Assembly: GCA_017428035.1 (NCBI GenBank)
Contig: JAFRRR010000044.1
Location: 1 to 36,913, forward strand
Length of the DNA stretch: 36,913 nucleotides
Reading direction: 5' to 3'
From: Bacteroidales bacterium
GTDB taxonomy: Bacteria; Bacteroidota; Bacteroidia; Bacteroidales; UBA932
Program-made: the position numbers and the translations under genes
The notes under the pieces: model-generated
What the model saw: only the letters and a program-made list of their open reading frames with translations
What the model was told of the DNA's origin: nothing
Databases searched by the model: none
Shown: positions 23,775-32,814 of the stretch, in pieces
Numbering within the stretch: position 1 is the stretch's first letter
Layout of the letters: each line of letters starts with the position of its first letter

Positions 23775-24566
23775 ATGTTCGATTTTCTGAATATTTCTTT
23801 CGTGGACATTCTGGATGTGCTGCTGGTGGCAGTGATCATCTACGAAGTGTTCAAGCTGATCCGCGGCACCCAGGCGATGAATATCTTCATTGCCATATTG
23901 CTGCTGTACGCCGCCAGGGCGCTGTTCGGAGCCCTGAATATGACGCTATTGACGCATATTATGGACGCGGTGCTGGGGGTCGGCCTGATAGCCCTGATAG
24001 TCATTTTCCAGCCCGAGATCAGGCGGTTTCTGGTAAGGATAGGCTCGGAGGTGTTCTCTGCCCGCCGCAGGGGCGGCGGATGGGTCCGCAAGCTGTTGGG
24101 CGGGGATGCCTCAAAGGCGCAGATGAGCCCCGCGGCGCTGGACGAAATCACCAGCGCCTGCTACCGAATGTCAGAGAGCAAGACCGGGGCGCTGATGGTT
24201 TTCAGGCATTCATCTTCCCTGGAGAACATAATTGAAACGGGCGACACCATAGACGCCAACATCAACCGCCGGCTCATAGAGAATATCTTTTTCAAGAATT
24301 CCCCGCTGCACGACGGCGCGGTGATAATGACTTCCGATGCCATTGTGGCGGCCCGCTGTACCCTGCCGATAAGCGAGAGGTCCGACATAAATCCCCGTTA
24401 CGGGATGCGGCACCGTGCGGCGGTGGGCATCACAGAAAGCACCGACGCAGAGGCGGTGGTGGTTTCTGAAGAGACGGGCGAGATATCGTATGTCAAGGAC
24501 GGCATAATCAAAAAACTGAACAGTATCACAGAGCTCAGGATAGCCCTGGAAAATTCATACAAGTAA
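23775..24566 (+). CDS. dacA: Diadenylate cyclase, CdaA/DacA type
   Basis: A 263-residue membrane protein that condenses two ATP into cyclic di-AMP. Three membrane segments fill residues of about 5-85 (ILDVLLVAVIIYEVFKLIRG, MNIFIAILLLYAARALFGAL, GVGLIALIVIFQPEIRRFL). IFQPEIRR is the classic junction to the DAC (DisA_N) domain. The catalytic motifs are LHDGAVIM (DGA) and MRHRAAVG (RHR). The C-terminal end is ELRIALENSYK. The start could be ATG 23775 or the in-frame ATG 23769 (265 residues); a much longer upstream frame runs through the comF region and is ignored. The gene sits 1 nt before mutS2 with no gap for a promoter, so they are co-transcribed. Confidence 0.92.
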   Translation: MFDFLNISFVDILDVLLVAVIIYEVFKLIRGTQAMNIFIAILLLYAARALFGALNMTLLTHIMDAVLGVGLIALIVIFQPEIRRFLVRIGSEVFSARRRGGGWVRKLLGGDASKAQMSPAALDEITSACYRMSESKTGALMVFRHSSSLENIIETGDTIDANINRRLIENIFFKNSPLHDGAVIMTSDAIVAARCTLPISERSDINPRYGMRHRAAVGITESTDAEAVVVSEETGEISYVKDGIIKKLNSITELRIALENSYK

Positions 24567-24567
24567 A

Positions 24568-27084
24568 ATGCGCTCTCTGGAAAGGAAACTGGGTTTTGAC
24601 ATCGTTCGGGAAATGGTCCGCGGCAAGTGTGCCACGGAAGGGGCCCGGCGCTTGGTGGACGAAACAGGGATAATGACCAAAGAAGAGGACATTGTGCAGG
24701 CGCTCCGTCTCACCGACGAGATGCGCCTGATTTGTATGTTCGAGGATACTTTCCCTTCTGACGGTTTTGTGGACATGCGCCAGTTTCTGATGCCGCTCAC
24801 CAGCGAACTCAGTTGCATTTCCCTGCCCAATCTGATTCTTTTGCAGAAGGGGCTGGATGCCATCCGCCGCATCGTGGCCTTTTTCAAGGGCAGCAGCGGC
24901 GTGTATCCCTGCCTCAAGAAACTCTCGGAGCCGGTGATGCTCTATCCGGAGATACTGCGCAAGATAGATTCCATAATCAATAAAAACGGCGAGGTCCGCG
25001 ACAGCGCATCGCCCGCCCTGGCGCAGATCCGCGCCGATCTAAAGGCCAAGGAGAAGTCTATAGCCCGCACCATAGCCGCCATCCTGAAAAAAGCGCAGGC
25101 CGACGGCATTGCAAGCGAAGACGCCGAGGTTGTGGTGCGCGACGGCAAGGCGCTGATTCCGGTGAATGCCTCTGACAAGCGCAAGCTGCAGGGCATTGTG
25201 TGTGACGAGTCGGCCAGCGGCCGCACCTCGTTCATAGAGCCTATTGAGGTGGTGAACCTGAACAACGCCGTGCGCGAGCTGCAGTTTGAGCAGCAGCGCG
25301 AGATTCAGCGCATCCTTATGGAATTCAGCGATTTCCTGCGTCCCTATCTGGACGATTTGCTGCTGAATGCCGACTTCCTTATCAAGATAGATTTCATCCG
25401 CGCCAAGGCGCTGGTGGCTATGGATATGATAGCCGGAATGCCGGTGGTTTCCACTTCAGGAGAGTTGATTCTGCGCAAGGCCCGCCACCCGCTGCTGGAG
25501 CGTGCGCTGCGCAAAGAGGGCAAGGAGATTGTGCCGCTCACGCTCACCCTTACTAACGACCGCCGCATCATTTTGATTTCCGGTCCCAACGCGGGTGGCA
25601 AGAGCGTGTGCCTGAAGACGGTGGGTCTGCTGCAGTATATGTTCCAGTGGGGCCTGCTGATACCCACCTCCGAAGTCTCCGAGATGCTGATTTTTGACAG
25701 CATCTTTGTGGATATCGGCGACGACCAGAGCCTTGAAAACGACTTGAGCACCTATTCTTCTCACCTGAATAATCTGAAGAATATCCTTGAGAGCGCCACT
25801 TACCGGTCGCTGGTGCTTATAGATGAGTTTGGCAGCGGCACCGAGCCCACCGCCGGCGGCGCCATTGCAGAGGCGGTGCTGGATTCGCTGGCCGGCCGCG
25901 GCGCCTACGGTGTCATCACCACGCATTATACAAATCTAAAACTGTACGCCAGCAATTCCACCAATGTGGCCAACGGCGCAATGCAGTTCGACGCCGAGGC
26001 CATTAAGCCGCTGTTTACCCTGGAGCAGGGGCTGCCGGGCAATTCATTTGCCTTTGAGCTGGCCCGCAAGATTGGTCTTCCCGACGACATCATAAAGAGT
26101 GCAGAAGAGAAGGCGGGCGGTGATTTTGTGGATATGGAGCGCCAGCTGCGCAAGATTGCCCGCAACCGCCGGGCGCTGGACGAGAAGCTAAGCCGCGTAA
26201 AGAATGCCGACCGCACCCTTGAAAACCTCACCGACCGCTACGAAAAAGAGCTTTCAGAAATCAAGACCCTGCGCAACAATATCCTCTCCGAAGCCAAGGC
26301 CGAGGCTCGCGAGATAGTTGCCGGCGCCAACCGCCAGATAGAGCAGACAATCCGCGAAATCCGCGAGGCCCAGGCAGAGAAGGAGAAGACCAAACAGGCC
26401 CGTGCCAAAGTCACCGAACTGCAGCAGACACTCTCTGAAGAGAAGCCCCGCACTGAGGCCGACGACTTGATAGAGAAAAAGATGCAGCAGATTCTGGAGC
26501 GCCGCCAGCGCCAGCAGGAGCGCAAGGCAGAGCGCGCCCGCCGTGCAGGGGAGGAACTTCCCAAGCCGGTGGTCAAGGCGGCAGAAAAGCCGGATCCGCT
26601 CAAGGTCGGCGACAAAGTCCGCATCAAGGACAGCGATATGGTGGGAGAAATCATCCAGATCTCAACCAAGAAAGTCTCCGTGGCGGTGGGCGGCCTCACC
26701 ACCAAGACCGATATCGGCAAGGTAGAGCGCATCAGCGCCAAAGAATTCAAAGAGGCCTCCAGGGCCACTGCCCCGCGCAAATCTACTTCCGGCGGCGTGG
26801 CTGTAAAGGGTATGGAGAGCATTTCTCAGCGCAAGATGAATTTCTCGCCGCAGATTGATGTGCGGGGCGAGAGGCTGGAGAGTGCTCTGAACATTGTGAC
26901 CCGGTTTATAGACGATGCCACTATGATTGGCATCTCACAGGTCAAGATTCTTCACGGCAAGGGGACCGGCGTGCTGCGCGAGGAGCTCCGTAAGTATCTT
27001 AAAACCGTGGCCGGAGTGCTGGCCGTGCACGACGAAGCGCTGGAAATGGGCGGCGCCGGAATAACCGTGGTAGAACTTGCATAG
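24568..27084 (+). CDS. mutS2: Endonuclease MutS2
   Basis: An 838-residue MutS2. The lever/clamp region of the N-terminal half leads to the ATPase core: Walker A GPNAGGKS (about 341-348), Walker B LVLIDEFGSGTEP (about 413-425) and a following TTHYTNLKLYA. A long coiled coil with ERQLRKIARN...RRQRQQERKAERARR follows (about 510-665). The C-terminal Smr nuclease domain (about 755-838) carries IDVRGERLESAL and ILHGKGTGVLREEL. MutS2 acts on recombination intermediates, and in Bacillus it also senses collided ribosomes. It starts 1 nt after the dacA stop. A normal, complete length. Confidence 0.93.
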   Translation: MRSLERKLGFDIVREMVRGKCATEGARRLVDETGIMTKEEDIVQALRLTDEMRLICMFEDTFPSDGFVDMRQFLMPLTSELSCISLPNLILLQKGLDAIRRIVAFFKGSSGVYPCLKKLSEPVMLYPEILRKIDSIINKNGEVRDSASPALAQIRADLKAKEKSIARTIAAILKKAQADGIASEDAEVVVRDGKALIPVNASDKRKLQGIVCDESASGRTSFIEPIEVVNLNNAVRELQFEQQREIQRILMEFSDFLRPYLDDLLLNADFLIKIDFIRAKALVAMDMIAGMPVVSTSGELILRKARHPLLERALRKEGKEIVPLTLTLTNDRRIILISGPNAGGKSVCLKTVGLLQYMFQWGLLIPTSEVSEMLIFDSIFVDIGDDQSLENDLSTYSSHLNNLKNILESATYRSLVLIDEFGSGTEPTAGGAIAEAVLDSLAGRGAYGVITTHYTNLKLYASNSTNVANGAMQFDAEAIKPLFTLEQGLPGNSFAFELARKIGLPDDIIKSAEEKAGGDFVDMERQLRKIARNRRALDEKLSRVKNADRTLENLTDRYEKELSEIKTLRNNILSEAKAEAREIVAGANRQIEQTIREIREAQAEKEKTKQARAKVTELQQTLSEEKPRTEADDLIEKKMQQILERRQRQQERKAERARRAGEELPKPVVKAAEKPDPLKVGDKVRIKDSDMVGEIIQISTKKVSVAVGGLTTKTDIGKVERISAKEFKEASRATAPRKSTSGGVAVKGMESISQRKMNFSPQIDVRGERLESALNIVTRFIDDATMIGISQVKILHGKGTGVLREELRKYLKTVAGVLAVHDEALEMGGAGITVVELA

Positions 27085-27099
27085 AATTGCGAGGTGTAT

Positions 27100-27107
27100 T
27101 ATATTCG
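27100..27107 (+). promoter_or_regulatory. Possible promoter of the Oar-like receptor
   Basis: TATATTCG is one mismatch from TAnnTTTG, with TTG at 27077-27079 exactly 20 bp upstream as a possible -33 element. It lies 52 nt before the ATG at 27160. Confidence 0.4.
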
Positions 27108-27159
27108 CGGCGCACATTTGTCCAAGAATTTTGATTAAATACAACCATATTAAATCATT

Positions 27160-30100
27160 ATGAAACAAATCATCAAGAGTTTACTGCTTTCCCTGGCAGT
27201 AATGTTCTTTGCCGTGCCTGCTTTTGCGCAGGTTACGACTGCTTCTATCAGCGGCCGCGTCACCGATAAGGACGGCGCTGTCCCGGGAGTGACGGTTATA
27301 GCTGTTTATGAGCCTACCGCTACTTCTTACTATGCAGTTACCGACAAAAACGGTAACTACCGTATGAGCAACGTCACTGCCGGCGGTCCTTACACCGTTT
27401 CTTTCGAACTCCTTGGCTATCGCGAGGTAGAGAACAAGAACGTGTATGCCCCTCTGGCAGAAAACGCAATTGTGGACGCTGTTTTGGAAGAAGAGAACAT
27501 CCAGCTCGAGGGCGTGGTACTGGTTGCCGACGCTTCCGAGTCCGGTATGAACATCAAGCGTTCCGGTGTCGGTACTAATGTCAGCCAGCGCACTATGGAG
27601 AACCTGCCGACCTCTACCGGCCGCAGCCTCAACGATGTTCTCCGTCTCACCCCTCAGGCTACCACAGGTGTCGGCGGCTTCGCAGCCGGCGGCGGTAACT
27701 ACCGTTCTTCTTATATCACCGTCGACGGTGCTGCATTCAACAACGCCTTCGGTATCGGTTCCAACCTGCCTGCAGGCGGCAGCCCTATCTCTCTGGACGC
27801 CATCGAGCAGATGACCATCAACATCACTCCGTTTGACGTCCGTCAGAGCGGCTTCACCGGCGCATCTGTCAACTCCGTGACCAAACGCGGTACCAACGAG
27901 TTCAAGGTGAGCGTCTATGACTACTACACCACCGACAGAATCCAGGGCACCAAGTATGCCAAGGCCAACGGCGAAATCGGCGAACTTTCCCGTCCCGACA
28001 AGGCTGTTTACAGCAACACTGCCGGTATAAGCGTGGGCGGCCCCATCATCAAGAACAAACTGTTCTTCTTTATCAATGCGGAATACGAACCCAAGACCAG
28101 CCCCGCTACAACCCGTCTGGTCAACGACGGCAGCTGGACTCCCGATGCCGGCGGCAGCATAACCCGCCCCACCCGCGAGCAGATGGAGACCATCAAGCAG
28201 TATCTCTCCGATAAATACGGATACGATCCCGGCCGTTACGAGAACTTCTCTGTGGGCACTCCTCTGATCAAGTTGTTGGGCCGTATCGACTGGAACATCA
28301 ACCGCAACAACAGCTTGATGCTGCGTTACACCCAGGTTACCCGCAAGACCATATCTTCTCCTTCAAGCTCTGTCAACCCCATCGGCGGCGGCGTGGATAG
28401 AATAGGTTATGACCGCAATACAGGCGGCCGTTCCGGTATCTCTACCGCCCTGCCTTTCGAGAGTGCATACTACTATTCCGAAGATAACTTCTATTCATTT
28501 GCCGGCGAGCTCAACAGCCGTCTTTTTGATGGTGAGTTGAACAACCTGCTGCGTGCCACCTATTCTTACCAGACTATTCCCAGAAGTTTCTACGGCAATA
28601 CTTTCCCGTCTGTGGATATTATGGATGGAAGCAGCGTGTACACCACATTTGGTCCCGACCCCTTCACTTATGGCAACCTCCGCGACGTTTCCACCATCGT
28701 GGTAACAGACGAGGCCACCTTCTCTGCCGGCATACATAACTTCCTGTTCGGTATGCAGTACGAGCATAACCGCACCAAGAACGGCTTTATGCAGGGCGGT
28801 GCCGGACAGTATGTGTATGGCAGCTGGGACGATTTTGTAAATGACCGCACTCCGGTTTCATTCCTCATCACCCACGGTAACAACGACGAACTCAAACAGG
28901 TATTCCCTTCGTTTGACTACAACCAGTTCTCTGTATATCTGCAGGACGAGATGAATATCAGCGAGAGGTTTAAACTCACCGCCGGTGTCCGCTTCGAGTT
29001 CCCCATCTACCCTGGTATCGAGGGCAATGAGAACAAGAACTTTACCAAACTGTATGAGGATTATGGCAGATACCGCACCAGCGATATGCCCAACGGCAGC
29101 ATGAACGTCTCTCCCCGCATCGGCTTCAACTGGGATGTACTTGGCAACCGCAACCTGATTGTACGCGGCGGCACCGGTCTCTACACCGGCCGTATGCCTT
29201 TCGTATGGATCGTATCCGTGGCCGGCAACAGCAACTGCCTGCAGAACCAGGTTATTATGAAAGCAGCGGATATCCGCGCGTCCACCGACGGCAAGGTCAA
29301 TGGCGTGAATATCCCTCACTTCCACACCTCTATTGATGAGATCACAAGCGAGATGTACGGCGGCAACTTTGTCCGCAACGAGAATCTGCCTGCTAATAGC
29401 GCATCAACCATTTTGGACAAGGAGCTCAAGATGCCTGTCACCTGGAAGGCATCCCTCGCAGTTGATGCAACCCTGCCCGGCAACATCAAGGCCAGCGTAG
29501 AGGGTATCTACAACAAGAACCTCGTAAGCCCCGTGGTACATACAACCGGCTATACCACCACCTCTATGCAGCTTCCCGGCGAACCCGCCACAAGAACTGC
29601 ATACGAGACCATTCCGGCATTGGCCAATAACCACGCTTACCTGATCACCAACTCTGCCAAGGGTGTTCCCCAAGGCTACTATGCTTCCCTGACCGGCAGC
29701 CTCAAGAAAGACTTCAACTTTGGCCTGAGCCTGATGGCAGCCTACACCTACTCTGTATCCAAGAGCCTGGGAGACGGCAACGGAGACCAGATTTCCAGTG
29801 CATTCACCGAGACTACCTATACAGTGAACGGTACCAACACCGACGAACTTGGCTACAATAGCTTCGTGTCTCCCCACCGTGTAATTGCCAATGCAAACTA
29901 CACCATCAAGGAGGGTCGTCACCTGGCCACCAACATCGGTCTGTTCTATGAGGGTTACAACTTCGGCTATGCCGGCGGCTTTGGCGCTTCCCGCTACAGC
30001 TATGTCACCAATGTTGACTACACCGGTTGCGCAGGTTCCCCCAACCTTCTCTATATCCCCACTCAGGACCAGCTGACAGCAATGCCTTGGGGCGATCTGA

Positions 30101-30504
30101 TGGACAAGGAGACTCTGGTACAGCCCGCAGCGGAAAACAAGGCTGCATACGAGGCCTTCATTGCAGGTGACAAATATCTGAGCAAGCATCGTGGCGAGTA
30201 TGCTACCCGCGGCGGCGCAGTTATGCCTTGGTTCAACCAGCTTAGCGCAAAGGTATCCCAGGACTTCATCTTCAACATCGCCCGCAGGCCTCATACCCTG
30301 CGTCTGGGTGTTGACGTAAACAACCTGGGCAACCTCATCAACCCTGCCTGGGGCAATGTCAAGCAGATTCAGTCAGTTTCTGCTATATCTTACGACAAGA
30401 AGGCCGGTACTTACACCTTCAACAGCCCTCAGTGCAAGTTTGACACCTACGCAAGCTATTTGTCAACCTGGAGTATCCTCTTCAGCGCACGTTACTTCTT
30501 CTAG
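27160..30504 (+). CDS. Oar-like TonB-dependent outer-membrane receptor
   Basis: A 1114-residue outer-membrane receptor. The signal peptide is MKQIIKSLLLSLAVMFFAVP then AFAQ. A carboxypeptidase-regulatory-like domain (about 28-120: ASISGRVTDKDGAVPGVTVI ... SNVTAGGPYTVSFELLGY) precedes the plug (LEGVVLVADASESGMN, LPTSTGRSLNDVLRLTPQAT, ISLDAIEQMTINITPFDVRQ, FTGASVNSVTKRGTNEFKVS). A 22-stranded barrel fills the rest and ends in a terminal phenylalanine (LFSARYFF). This N-terminal arrangement is that of Myxococcus Oar and its Bacteroidetes relatives, not of SusC. No SusD, TonB or glycoside hydrolase gene lies next to it, so the transported or exported substrate cannot be told; Oar is known to help protease export in some bacteria. 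Followed by a strong terminator at 30519. Confidence 0.88.
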   Translation: MKQIIKSLLLSLAVMFFAVPAFAQVTTASISGRVTDKDGAVPGVTVIAVYEPTATSYYAVTDKNGNYRMSNVTAGGPYTVSFELLGYREVENKNVYAPLAENAIVDAVLEEENIQLEGVVLVADASESGMNIKRSGVGTNVSQRTMENLPTSTGRSLNDVLRLTPQATTGVGGFAAGGGNYRSSYITVDGAAFNNAFGIGSNLPAGGSPISLDAIEQMTINITPFDVRQSGFTGASVNSVTKRGTNEFKVSVYDYYTTDRIQGTKYAKANGEIGELSRPDKAVYSNTAGISVGGPIIKNKLFFFINAEYEPKTSPATTRLVNDGSWTPDAGGSITRPTREQMETIKQYLSDKYGYDPGRYENFSVGTPLIKLLGRIDWNINRNNSLMLRYTQVTRKTISSPSSSVNPIGGGVDRIGYDRNTGGRSGISTALPFESAYYYSEDNFYSFAGELNSRLFDGELNNLLRATYSYQTIPRSFYGNTFPSVDIMDGSSVYTTFGPDPFTYGNLRDVSTIVVTDEATFSAGIHNFLFGMQYEHNRTKNGFMQGGAGQYVYGSWDDFVNDRTPVSFLITHGNNDELKQVFPSFDYNQFSVYLQDEMNISERFKLTAGVRFEFPIYPGIEGNENKNFTKLYEDYGRYRTSDMPNGSMNVSPRIGFNWDVLGNRNLIVRGGTGLYTGRMPFVWIVSVAGNSNCLQNQVIMKAADIRASTDGKVNGVNIPHFHTSIDEITSEMYGGNFVRNENLPANSASTILDKELKMPVTWKASLAVDATLPGNIKASVEGIYNKNLVSPVVHTTGYTTTSMQLPGEPATRTAYETIPALANNHAYLITNSAKGVPQGYYASLTGSLKKDFNFGLSLMAAYTYSVSKSLGDGNGDQISSAFTETTYTVNGTNTDELGYNSFVSPHRVIANANYTIKEGRHLATNIGLFYEGYNFGYAGGFGASRYSYVTNVDYTGCAGSPNLLYIPTQDQLTAMPWGDLMDKETLVQPAAENKAAYEAFIAGDKYLSKHRGEYATRGGAVMPWFNQLSAKVSQDFIFNIARRPHTLRLGVDVNNLGNLINPAWGNVKQIQSVSAISYDKKAGTYTFNSPQCKFDTYASYLSTWSILFSARYFF

Positions 30505-30518
30505 TCGATTGATTTGAC

Positions 30519-30558
30519 ATAATAAAGGGTCTCCGTTTTTTCGGAGACCCTTTATTAT
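30519..30558. terminator. Strong bidirectional Rho-independent terminator
   Basis: Arms 30519-30535 and 30542-30558 (core AATAAAGGGTCTCCG / CGGAGACCCTTTATT) form a perfect 17-bp stem around a T6 loop. It is flanked by T-rich sequence on the right and A-rich on the left. It separates the convergent receptor (+) and EEP-family (-) genes and can stop transcription from both. Confidence 0.9.
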
Positions 30559-30565
30559 TTTCATA

Positions 30566-31537
30566 TTATTTAAGTCTTATTAATATCGGGAGGTGGTCAC
30601 TGTAGCCGCCGGAGAAGGTGTTGCCCTCCCAGCTGCGGTAAGGCTTTCCGTTTTTCATCATAAAGTTGCGCTGGAAGATGTGCGCCCAGTAGTGTTTGTC
30701 AAATTTGTCCAGGGCCAGGCCTTTGGCGTGGGGATAGCCGGCGGCGGATGGCAGCAGGTTCTGGCTCACTATGATGTTGTCAAACAAAATCCAGTTGTGG
30801 TTGTGGATGCTGGTTCCCAGTCCGGCTTTGTACATAGCCCACATCGGGTTGAAATAGTCGCCGGGGGCCACGCCTTCTATTCTTTCCCGTGCGCCCAGCA
30901 ATTCGCTCAGCGACGGTTCGTCTGGAGTGTCGTTCATATCTCCCATCACCACCACCTTGAGCCCCGGGAATTCCTTGCATTTTTTCTCTGCGTGGGCGCG
31001 GACGGTTTCGGCGCCGGCCCGGCGGAATCCCTGCGAGGAGTACACGCCGCCGCGGCGGGAAAGGAAATGGCACACATAAAAGCAGAACATCTCTCCGTCC
31101 AGACGGCCCCATACGGCCAGGATGTCCCTGCCGATGTATTCGCGGCCGCTGCGCAGTATCAGCTTCACCGGTTCGCTGCCCACCAGCTTGAAGCGGTCAG
31201 GTCGGAAAAACAGCGCCACGTCCACGCCGCGGGCATCCTTGCTGTCATAGTGCACATAACGGTAGTTGGCGGGCTCCATACGGCGCTGGCTCAGAAGGTC
31301 CTCCAGCACGGTGTCGTTCTCAATTTCAGAAACCCCCACAACAGCGGGAAATCCTCCCGGCAGGGAGGCGACGGCGGCAAAAACATTGCTCAGGTTGTTC
31401 AGCTTGGTCTGGTATTTTATGGCATCCCAACGCTTGTCGCCCATAGGGGTGAACTCTTCGTCGTCTGCCGTGGCGTCTTTGGTGGTGTCGTAGAGGTTCT
31501 CCAGATTGTAGAACATTATGTTGAGACTTGCCGCCAT
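30566..31537 (-). CDS. Endonuclease/exonuclease/phosphatase (EEP) family protein
   Basis: A 323-residue metal-dependent phosphoesterase of the EEP superfamily. The sequence shows NIMFYNLENLYDT (the N.EN.. strand), VVGVSEIENDTVLEDLL (the E of the metal site), FYVCHFLSRRGG (H), VVMGDMNDTPDEPSL (the GD.ND active-site motif) and GYSDHLPILIRLK (the SDH motif at the C-terminus). No signal peptide is seen, so it is presumably cytoplasmic. Members act on nucleic acids, phosphoinositides or small phosphoesters; the substrate is not decidable. It is convergent with the receptor gene and divergent from ahcY (start 31582), with a 44-bp gap. Confidence 0.85.
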   Translation of the reverse strand: MAASLNIMFYNLENLYDTTKDATADDEEFTPMGDKRWDAIKYQTKLNNLSNVFAAVASLPGGFPAVVGVSEIENDTVLEDLLSQRRMEPANYRYVHYDSKDARGVDVALFFRPDRFKLVGSEPVKLILRSGREYIGRDILAVWGRLDGEMFCFYVCHFLSRRGGVYSSQGFRRAGAETVRAHAEKKCKEFPGLKVVVMGDMNDTPDEPSLSELLGARERIEGVAPGDYFNPMWAMYKAGLGTSIHNHNWILFDNIIVSQNLLPSAAGYPHAKGLALDKFDKHYWAHIFQRNFMMKNGKPYRSWEGNTFSGGYSDHLPILIRLK

Positions 31538-31550
31538 TGAGAGAAAAATG

Positions 31551-31558
31551 TAACTTTG
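31551..31558 (+). promoter_or_regulatory. Probable promoter of the ahcY cluster
   Basis: TAACTTTG matches TAnnTTTG exactly, with TTG at 31528-31530 twenty bp upstream as a possible -33 element. It lies 23 nt before the ahcY start at 31582 and would drive the five-gene run to the window end. Confidence 0.55.
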
Positions 31559-31581
31559 AGCAAATTTAGGAATAATATCTT

Positions 31582-32814
31582 ATGTCTGAAATCAAAGATG
31601 TCAATTTGTGGCCCGAAGGGCAGCGCAAGATAGACTGGGTGAGGGCTCACATGCCTCTGCTTAACGATATAGAAGAGCAATTCTCTGCAGACAAGCCGTT
31701 TGCAGGCGTCAAGGTGGCCGTTTCTGTCCACCTGGAGGCCAAGACGGCCTATCTGTGCCAGGTTCTGGCGGCGGGCGGCGCCGAGGTTTATGCCGCTGCC
31801 AGCAATGTGCTTTCTACCCAGGACGACGTGGTGGCGGCGCTGGTTAAGAGCGGCGTGAATGTGTTTGCGGTGCACGGAGAGAGTCCCGAAGAGTATGACC
31901 GGCACATCCGCTGCATTGTGGAGCCGGGTCCCAATGTGATTATTGACGACGGCGGCGATATAGTAAGTATGATCCACAGCGAATATCCGCAGCTCATAGA
32001 GAATGTGTGGGGCGGGTGCGAAGAGACCACCACCGGCATCAACCGCCTGCTGGCGCGTGCCCAGAAGGGTGAATTGAAATTCCCTATGGTGATGGTAAAC
32101 AACGCCGAGTGCAAATATCTGTTTGACAACCGCTACGGCACCGGCCAGAGCGTTTGGGACGGCATTATGCGCACCACCAACCTTATCGTGGCCTCCAAGA
32201 CCGTGGTTGTGGCGGGCTACGGCTGGTGCGGCAAAGGCGTGGCAATGCGGGCCAAGGGCCTGGGAGCCAGCGTCATTGTCACAGAAATAGACCCCATCCG
32301 GGCTATGGAGGCGGTAATGGACGGCTTCAAGGTGATGACTATGGACGACGCTGCGCCGCTGGGCGATTTGTTCATCACCGTCACGGGCTGCTGCGACATT
32401 GTGTGCGAGCGCCATTTCCGCGCTATGAAAGATGGCGCAATCTGCTGCAACGCAGGACATTTTGATGTTGAGGTGGATGTGGCAACCCTTCGAAAAATTG
32501 CCACCGAAACCAAGGTTGCCCGCAAGAATATCGAAGGCTTCAAGGTAGACGGCAAGTGGATTTATCTGCTTGGCGAAGGCCGTCTGGTGAATCTTGCGGC
32601 AGGCGACGGCCATCCGGCAGAGATTATGGATATGAGTTTCGCCATTCAGGCCCTGAGCGCCGCCTACATTGTCCGCAACAAAGGGATGCTGCCTGCCACA
32701 ATGCTGGTAGTGCCCGAGGAGATAGACAAGTTTGTGGCCCGCAAGAAGCTGGCCGCCTGGGGCGTGACCATCGACACCCAGACAGAAAAGCAAAAGGCAT
32801 ATCTCGAGAGCTGA
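31582..32814 (+). CDS. ahcY: S-adenosylhomocysteine hydrolase, short (thermophile/archaeal-like) type
   Basis: A 410-residue cytoplasmic enzyme that splits S-adenosylhomocysteine into adenosine and homocysteine, restoring methylation capacity. Motifs seen: WVRAHMPLL, substrate-binding EETTTGINRL and NNAECKYLFDNRYGTG, the NAD-binding GYGWCGKGVAMR, IEGF..DGKWIYLLGEGRLV and GDGHPAEIMDMSFA. It lacks the C-terminal extension of the longer eukaryotic/E. coli-neighbour type that supplies a Lys-Tyr pair to the neighbouring subunit, ending instead at TEKQKAYLES, which fits the short Thermotoga/archaeal-like group. Its TGA stop shares the A of the next gene's ATG (TGATG), so the pair is translationally coupled. 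Confidence 0.9.
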   Translation: MSEIKDVNLWPEGQRKIDWVRAHMPLLNDIEEQFSADKPFAGVKVAVSVHLEAKTAYLCQVLAAGGAEVYAAASNVLSTQDDVVAALVKSGVNVFAVHGESPEEYDRHIRCIVEPGPNVIIDDGGDIVSMIHSEYPQLIENVWGGCEETTTGINRLLARAQKGELKFPMVMVNNAECKYLFDNRYGTGQSVWDGIMRTTNLIVASKTVVVAGYGWCGKGVAMRAKGLGASVIVTEIDPIRAMEAVMDGFKVMTMDDAAPLGDLFITVTGCCDIVCERHFRAMKDGAICCNAGHFDVEVDVATLRKIATETKVARKNIEGFKVDGKWIYLLGEGRLVNLAAGDGHPAEIMDMSFAIQALSAAYIVRNKGMLPATMLVVPEEIDKFVARKKLAAWGVTIDTQTEKQKAYLES

